Below, one piece after another: positions 59,201 through 64,000 of a stretch of DNA of 64,000 bases (positions are counted from its first letter, which is position 1; every line of letters starts with the position of its first letter). Below the pieces are notes generated by a model. The model made no database searches. It saw only the letters and a program-made list of their open reading frames with translations, and had not been told where the DNA came from. This DNA comes from Blastomussa wellsi (Eukaryota; Cnidaria; Anthozoa; Scleractinia; Plerogyridae). A program made the position numbers and the translations under genes. The stretch covers positions 30,435,931 through 30,499,930 of the forward strand of contig OX393562.1 of NCBI GenBank assembly GCA_947652115.1. Reading direction: 5' to 3'.

Positions 59201-60105
59201 ACCAGCCATACGCCAGCTGGGCTTAGAAAGGTTTCACTTACTAAGTAGCTTTTACTTTCGCATTTGCAGATCAAATATACTTTTCCAAAACTGGATAGAA
59301 TGATATAATTGTTTTTTTTTGTCATCAGGCAGTATACATCACCGCTACAATGCCATACATTGTGTTGGTAATTTTCTTTGGAAGAGCAATTTCACTGCAA
59401 GGATCCGTGGATGGAATTAAACACATGTTTAAGCCTCAGGTATAAACACAGACGTAGTGGTAAAATAGAAACGGAAGAGCTCCAGCATTTTACCTTAGGT
59501 AGAGGAGCTACGTAACAATATCTTAATCCGGTCATATTTTGTGGCGGGCCAATTACTCACACCGAAGAAGTGATACCAAACCAAGAAGGAAAAAAGAAGG
59601 TTAAGGACACGGAGAAGATTGAAACGGATTGCTATTGACGAATATGAAAAATTTAGGATAAATTTCACAGACCATGACGTAAGTAAGAATGAGCTCATAA
59701 AACAAAGATACAGAAGGCTGGTTTAGATTTGCGGGTTAAGACGGATTAGGAAAAAACAAACTTGAACAAGTTAGGCAAATTTGCCAAGTTATGGATTAAT
59801 TCCCTTCATTTTTTACGTTCAGTTTTCCAGACTAGCTAATCCTGTGGTATGGTTAGAGGCCGCAACACAAGTCTTCTTTTCTGTTGGTGTCGGTTTTGGA
59901 ACACTCGTTGCGATGGCGAGTTACAACCCGAAGCATAACAACTGTCGCAGAGACGCCATCTTTATTTCTTTGGCCGATAGCTTCACGTCGGTCTTTGCAG
60001 CTGTTGTAGTGTTCTCAGTCCTTGGTTTTAAGGTACAGTGTGAGACTGGTTTTCATCAAATCTCGTAAAACCAGATTAGTAAGACTAAGAATTACTTATG
60101 AATAG

Positions 60106-60150
<45 letters not shown>

Positions 60151-63100
60151 GTATAACAATATAATTTGGTTTTATCAACTGGGTTGATAATGTCAATTGG
60201 CCACCGTAAAGAGATTCAAGTGCTGACGTTTGACGTTCAATTGGCCACCGTAAAGAGATTCAAGTGCTAACGCTCGAAACGTCAGCACTTGAATCTCTTT
60301 ACGGTGGCCAATTGACATTATCAACCCAGTTGATAAAACCAAATTATATAAGAATTACTTAGTTGCGTTGCGTTTGCACTCTCTCCCTCCATCATCCATG
60401 TGCATACGATGGATTTAGCGAGGCTTTGTTATTGACGCATGTTCTGTTTTTGCGTCCATGTTAAGATGTATCTCAGATATTTGACTTTGGCATCTAATTT
60501 TGACAGGCACACGAGTCATACGCAAATTGTATGGCATTATATGGTGGAGTCAACAACACGCACCTTCCTGCCGGAATGACTCTTGAAGACAAATGCCATA
60601 ATCTGGAACACTGGCTATCACAGGTTAAAACAACTGGTCTCTCATGAAGAGATTTTTGCACTTTCCTACTTAAATTAAATATAGTATTTTTTAGACAGAC
60701 AGACAGTCCTGAGACAGACAGACAGACAGACAGACAGAACGGCACAGACAAACAGATAAACAGACAGACAGACAAAATATTAATACCTCAGGCTCTTATA
60801 CGGTATTTCTGTGCGGAATATCGCCTGATATTCCACGCGATTTCGCAGAACAGTTGTTCAATATACCCCGTCCGATTAGATATTTGACGCCCGATTTTAT
60901 GGAGTGCAAGACAAAAATATCACCGTTTCAGCTTTAACTTTTTAATCAAGTCATAGTTTAAAAAAAGGAATTCAAACAATTGGCATTTATTTCAACGCAA
61001 TTACTCCGTGATTATCACTGAATTTTTTTCCTTTTTCACTGAATATTGTCCTCAAAGTTACACCGGCCAACTGTTCATTTTTCTGACAATCTTTCAGCCT
61101 CGGTTATCGGTTATCCTCCAATAAACCACCCACCTGGAGGGAAATGGTTTATTTACTGAATACGCCATTATCTGTGCTTTTCTTGCTTGCATAAGTAAAT
61201 CTGATTGCACGTCCGTCGCATCATATCTTTTCCTTAGACTTTTCAAGGTCCCGGCTTGACATTCATTGCCTTCACTGAAGCCATACTTTTAATGCCCGCG
61301 TCTCCGCTCTGGTCAGTACTGTTCTTCTCCATGTTGTTGTCCCTCGGGCTTGGCAGCATGTTTGGTATGTTGGAGGGTGTGCTTAACCCGCTACATAATC
61401 AGAAGTTGATTCCTCTGAGGAAGGAAATACTAACAGGTTAGCTTTTACTAAGTTTAAAAAAGCGCGCGAACAGTCTCTCTTTTCTCTATCTTAGTGCATC
61501 CAAAGTGAAGCGAAAAGAGCAAGACGAGACGAGAGCAAGACACGCTTTCCCACGGCCAGTTTTTCATACATGCTTCTGTTTTGCTTCAAGCCCGATTTTC
61601 TGAGAATGAAGAGGATGACTGCTCGTAGTCTAGGCTAATGCACCAGGCATGTTTAGTTCAGCATGTCCAGTAGCTTCTTCGAAAAAAGGTTGCCAACAAC
61701 GTCGCTTAGAAATGCATAAAAAATCATTAATTGCAGACTTGCTATTACGGTTGAATGCGAAAGATACAACTTGCAAGGCAATATTGGGTATCTTAATGAA
61801 AATGCGAATAAATGGCGCTTTCATTTTGGGTTGCGAAAGACGAATTGATCGAAATAAGGTGGCAGTCTCTTAATTCAGTTCGCGACTCGGTAGTAAGACT
61901 GTTTGTCTTACTGCCTTCATTAGCGTGGCGTATTTAACAACAGCGATTTCGGTTTTCTCTTCCAGGAATCACGTGTGTTCTGTCTATGGTCGTTGGCTTG
62001 CTGTTTTGTCAGAGGTCTGGGGAGTACTGGCTGCAGATGTTTGACAGCTTTACAGGAACACTTCCGCTTCTGTTTATTTGCTTCTTTGAACTTATTGGAG
62101 TTTCATGGATCTACGGCGCCAACAGGTAGGGACTGGCACTAGAGCATTATAAATGGGGGCAAACAGCACCTCATTGAAGCGGCAATACCATTGGGCGTTG
62201 AAACAATAGAGAACACTTCTAAACAAAGCCTCTAGCCCTGATAATAAAGAAGTCTATTGTTCAGGAGAACGAATGAAAAAATATGTTCATTTGAGAAACA
62301 AGTGTTTTCAGTCGTAACGCATATCAGGTCCTCGCAACTATATTTGGCCCCTGTTGGCGAGCGCTCATTGTTCAACGCAACCATGACTTTGTTCTGAAAA
62401 TAAGTATCTTTTCGACCTTTTCTTCCAGGTTTTACGACGACATAGAGTATATGATTAACGCGCGGCCTGGCTTGTACTGGCATATAACATGGCGATTCGT
62501 GTCTCCAGTCATAGTCCTGGTGATATTTGTCTGCAGTGTAGTTAACATGGGAATGAAACCAGTTACGTACTCAGTGTGGATACCAAATGAGGTAAGACAC
62601 CTTTTTTCTGGTATTTGTATCTGCATTACACTTCACTGAAGTGTAAATCATCTTCATATTACATTTGAACCTCCTCTGACTTATAATTTCCTTAGGCGGA
62701 CAGCTCCCATAAGCACACATTGAGTGATGGTTCCATCTACGTACAAACACTATTTTTAATCTTCTACAAGCAGACGCCTCTCATAACAGCACATTTTTAA
62801 CCTCCCGTAAGTGAACACCTCCCCCAAGTGGGCACCCTCACATTATCTGACGCTTTTCCTTAGCGGACACTTTTCGCCGGAATCCCAAAGGTGTCTGTGT
62901 AGGGGAGCTTTGGTTGTAAGTGCTGTAAGCCACAAAGGCGTAGCTCCGGTTATCCGTTATGGATCATAACATTTCTGTTTGAAGATTTTTTTTATAATAA
63001 TAAATTTATTGAAGCTTCACTCAAAGATCACATTACAGTATAATTATTATAGCACATTGCCTGTGCGTGTTAAAGGGGGCAGCCTATCCGACGCTATTTT

Positions 63101-63971
63101 TAGTAACACATCGAAAATCCAAGGTACGCGCAGTTCGTTTAATAAAAGCTGCATGAAAATGATAAAAAAATCCTTTGAAAGTCTATCTAATGTATAGAAA
63201 CTGTTTATAGATGTTTTGGCGGGCAGATGGTCAAGATCGAGATTGATGCCAACTTGAAACTGTCGTTAAGATTTTTTTTATAATAATAAATTTATTGAAG
63301 CTTCACTCAAAGATCACATTACAGTATAATTATTATAATACATTACAATAATAAATTATAGTAATTGTTTGGGAGGACATAAGTAATTTTCATATCGATA
63401 ACTAGGATAAATATTAAATTATTAACATTGAATGTCATTCAAGGAAATCAAATTGAGTGATGCAATTTTGCTGGGGAGGGTTTTTTCAGATTTTCGAGAG
63501 TTTAATGTTTTCTATTTTGTATTTGAGTAAGAGTTTGCTTACGAAATCCCTAAGAATAACTGGTTTGTCGTGTAATTTGCAAGAATAAATGTATAGTACC
63601 TAATGAATAGCATCACATAGTTAAATCTCTTTGCTAAATCTTTATTCTGTTTGAAGATAAACTTGGAATCACTTTCTTGGTCGTTTTCGGCAAAGACTAA
63701 ATTCATCAGTGGGTGTTTGGTGGTATTGATTGATTGATTTATGGAATTATTGATTGGTTGGTTTCAGGCTGAAGTAAAGAGTGTCGAGTACCCTTCTTGG
63801 TGTTACGTCATAATTACTTTCCTCATCTGTGCATCTTGTTTGTGTATACCAGTGGTGTTCTTGATACGATTATCTCAACGATTGACCGCCGCAAGGAGAA
63901 GAGGAAATACCGATATAGTTAAACCTTTAAACGAAGATCAAAGCGGGTCAATGGACAAACATCTGTATTAA
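56258..63971 (+). CDS. SLC6 sodium-dependent neutral amino acid transporter, B0AT-like
   Basis: Plasma-membrane symporter of the SLC6 (neurotransmitter/amino-acid) family with 12 membrane segments. Nine exons: 56258-56495, 58363-58820, 59329-59439, 59823-60032, 60507-60623, 61238-61436, 61966-62125, 62429-62591 and 63768-63971. All are GT-AG and phase-consistent, total 619 residues. TM1 holds the sodium/substrate segment [21 protein letters not shown]2 is [17 protein letters not shown]. Later segments include [15 protein letters not shown] (TM3), [14 protein letters not shown] (TM5), [19 protein letters not shown] (TM6), [20 protein letters not shown] (TM8) and [13 protein letters not shown] (TM11). 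The order of blocks best matches the B0AT group (SLC6A15-A20), e.g. [21 protein letters not shown] and [10 protein letters not shown]. The C-terminus ends MDKHLY. Substrate is inferred from family. Every long intron carries repeats. Confidence 0.94.
56565..57010 (+). mobile_element. GTCTCGGG-rich element, copy 1 (SLC6 intron 1)
   Basis: Shares with 57445-57852 the order GAGTTACCCTGGGYGAGCTA, CCAACCGTTTA, TGATCCTRCCCGAGTTGTCT, GGTAGGGTAACCCTGGCAGG, CGGGACAACTTTTTCT and, at the right end, GGTACCCGAGACCAT. The left end is eroded. Confidence 0.75.
57445..57852 (+). mobile_element. GTCTCGGG-rich element, copy 2 (SLC6 intron 1)
   Basis: Bounded by ATGGTCTCGGGTACCCG and its inverse CGGGTACCCGAGACCAT. 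Same orientation as copy 1, about 435 bp downstream of it. Non-coding. Its terminal palindrome CGGGTACCCG is present at both ends. Confidence 0.8.
58107..58160 (+). repeat. (AAAT)n microsatellite
   Basis: AATAAATAAATAAA tract grading into AAAC repeats, in SLC6 intron 1. Confidence 0.88.
58850..59015 (+). mobile_element. tRNA-derived SINE, SLC6 intron 2
   Basis: Plus-strand A-box-like TGGTTAGTGAGCTGG (from 58868) and B-box GGTTCGAGCCC (58902-58912), then TGTTCTTGGGCGAGACACTT and CACCCAGGGGTATGTGCC. Same family as 41471-41765, with a shorter 3' body. It begins about 30 bp after the exon 2 donor and adds an open reading stretch to exon 2 that is not coding. Confidence 0.78.
60160..60348. repeat. 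Palindrome with an internal partial duplication (SLC6 intron 4)
   Basis: Left TATAATTTGGTTTTATCAAC and right GTTGATAAAACCAAATTATA are exact inverses. Pairing continues through AATTGGCCACCGTAAAGAGATTC. The block CAATTGGCCACCGTAAAGAG followed by ATTCAAGTGCT occurs twice in the left arm (60193-60223, 60237-60267), so one arm carries a duplicate of its tip. Confidence 0.85.
60693..60775 (+). repeat. (ACAG)n microsatellite
   Basis: Interrupted GACAGACAGACA tract in SLC6 intron 5, followed by variants with GATAAACAGACA. Confidence 0.9.
62692..62880 (+). repeat. Degenerate AAGYGGACACCTC-type repeats (SLC6 intron 8)
   Basis: CATAAGCACACATT, CAAGCAGACGCCTC, CGTAAGTGAACACCTC, CAAGTGGGCACCCTC and TTAGCGGACACTTTT follow one another at 20-40-bp spacing. 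Likely sub-terminal motifs of a DNA transposon. End inverse CAAAGGTGTCTGTGT near 62890. Confidence 0.5.
62983..63338 (+). repeat. 68-bp direct repeats flanking 217 bp (SLC6 intron 8)
   Basis: AGATTTTTTTTATAATAATA followed by AATTTATTGAAGCTTCACTC and AAAGATCACATTACAGTATA occurs at about 62983-63051 and again at 63269-63338, apparently without mismatch until AGCACATT versus ATACATT. Either a recent local duplication or paired tails of one repeat family. Confidence 0.8.
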
Positions 63972-64000
63972 TAAGTTGAGAGTAATTTCATCCATCCCAG

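Overview
The window is nuclear DNA of an invertebrate animal, most likely an anthozoan cnidarian such as a stony coral or sea anemone. The reasons are AT-rich, intron-rich genes of metazoan families (SMAD4, TARBP1, an SLC6 amino-acid carrier, a rhodopsin-class GPCR), GT-AG introns, and an unusually dense load of short inverted-repeat transposons, tRNA-derived SINEs and tyrosine-recombinase retrotransposons. The species assignment is inference. The gene identities rest on long, recognisable motifs.

Layout. 1-11.4 kb: the 5' part of SMAD4 on the minus strand. Exon 1 carries the whole MH1 domain. A 33-bp micro-exon and two linker exons follow, and the MH2 exons must lie left of position 1. A 4.4-kb DIRS/Ngaro-like retrotransposon (gag-RT-RNase H plus tyrosine recombinase) sits antisense in the intron only 38 bp past a SMAD4 splice donor. 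11.4-23.7 kb: no gene recognised; microsatellites, hairpin elements, diverged tandem repeats and a broken Penelope-like reverse transcriptase. 23.7-28.5 kb: a second, different DIRS-like element on the minus strand, with a frameshift in its RT and elaborate nested palindromes at its left end.

28.9-41.3 kb: DUT (dUTPase, minus, 3 exons) and TARBP1 (tRNA 2'-O-methyltransferase, plus, 6 exons) lie head to head. They share a 258-bp divergent promoter with an E2F-like palindrome and CCAAT boxes. A 1.2-kb GTCA-rich minisatellite lies in a TARBP1 intron and is open in reading frame straight through the next splice acceptor, so a naive ORF call overruns it. 41.3-45.8 kb: a SINE and a nest of inverted-repeat elements. 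45.9-46.9 kb: an intronless class A GPCR with an NRY motif. 46.9-56.2 kb: no gene; several short DNA transposons, including a 532-bp one with exact 20-bp ends and eleven ATTATGC motifs. 56.3-64 kb: a complete 9-exon SLC6 transporter of the B0AT (neutral amino acid) type, with repeats in nearly every long intron.

The host genes look functionally unrelated: TGF-beta/BMP signalling, nucleotide hygiene, tRNA modification, receptor signalling and solute uptake. Only DUT and TARBP1 show a structural link. Exon coordinates were derived by eye from splice sites, reading phase and protein similarity. No alignment or database search was run.
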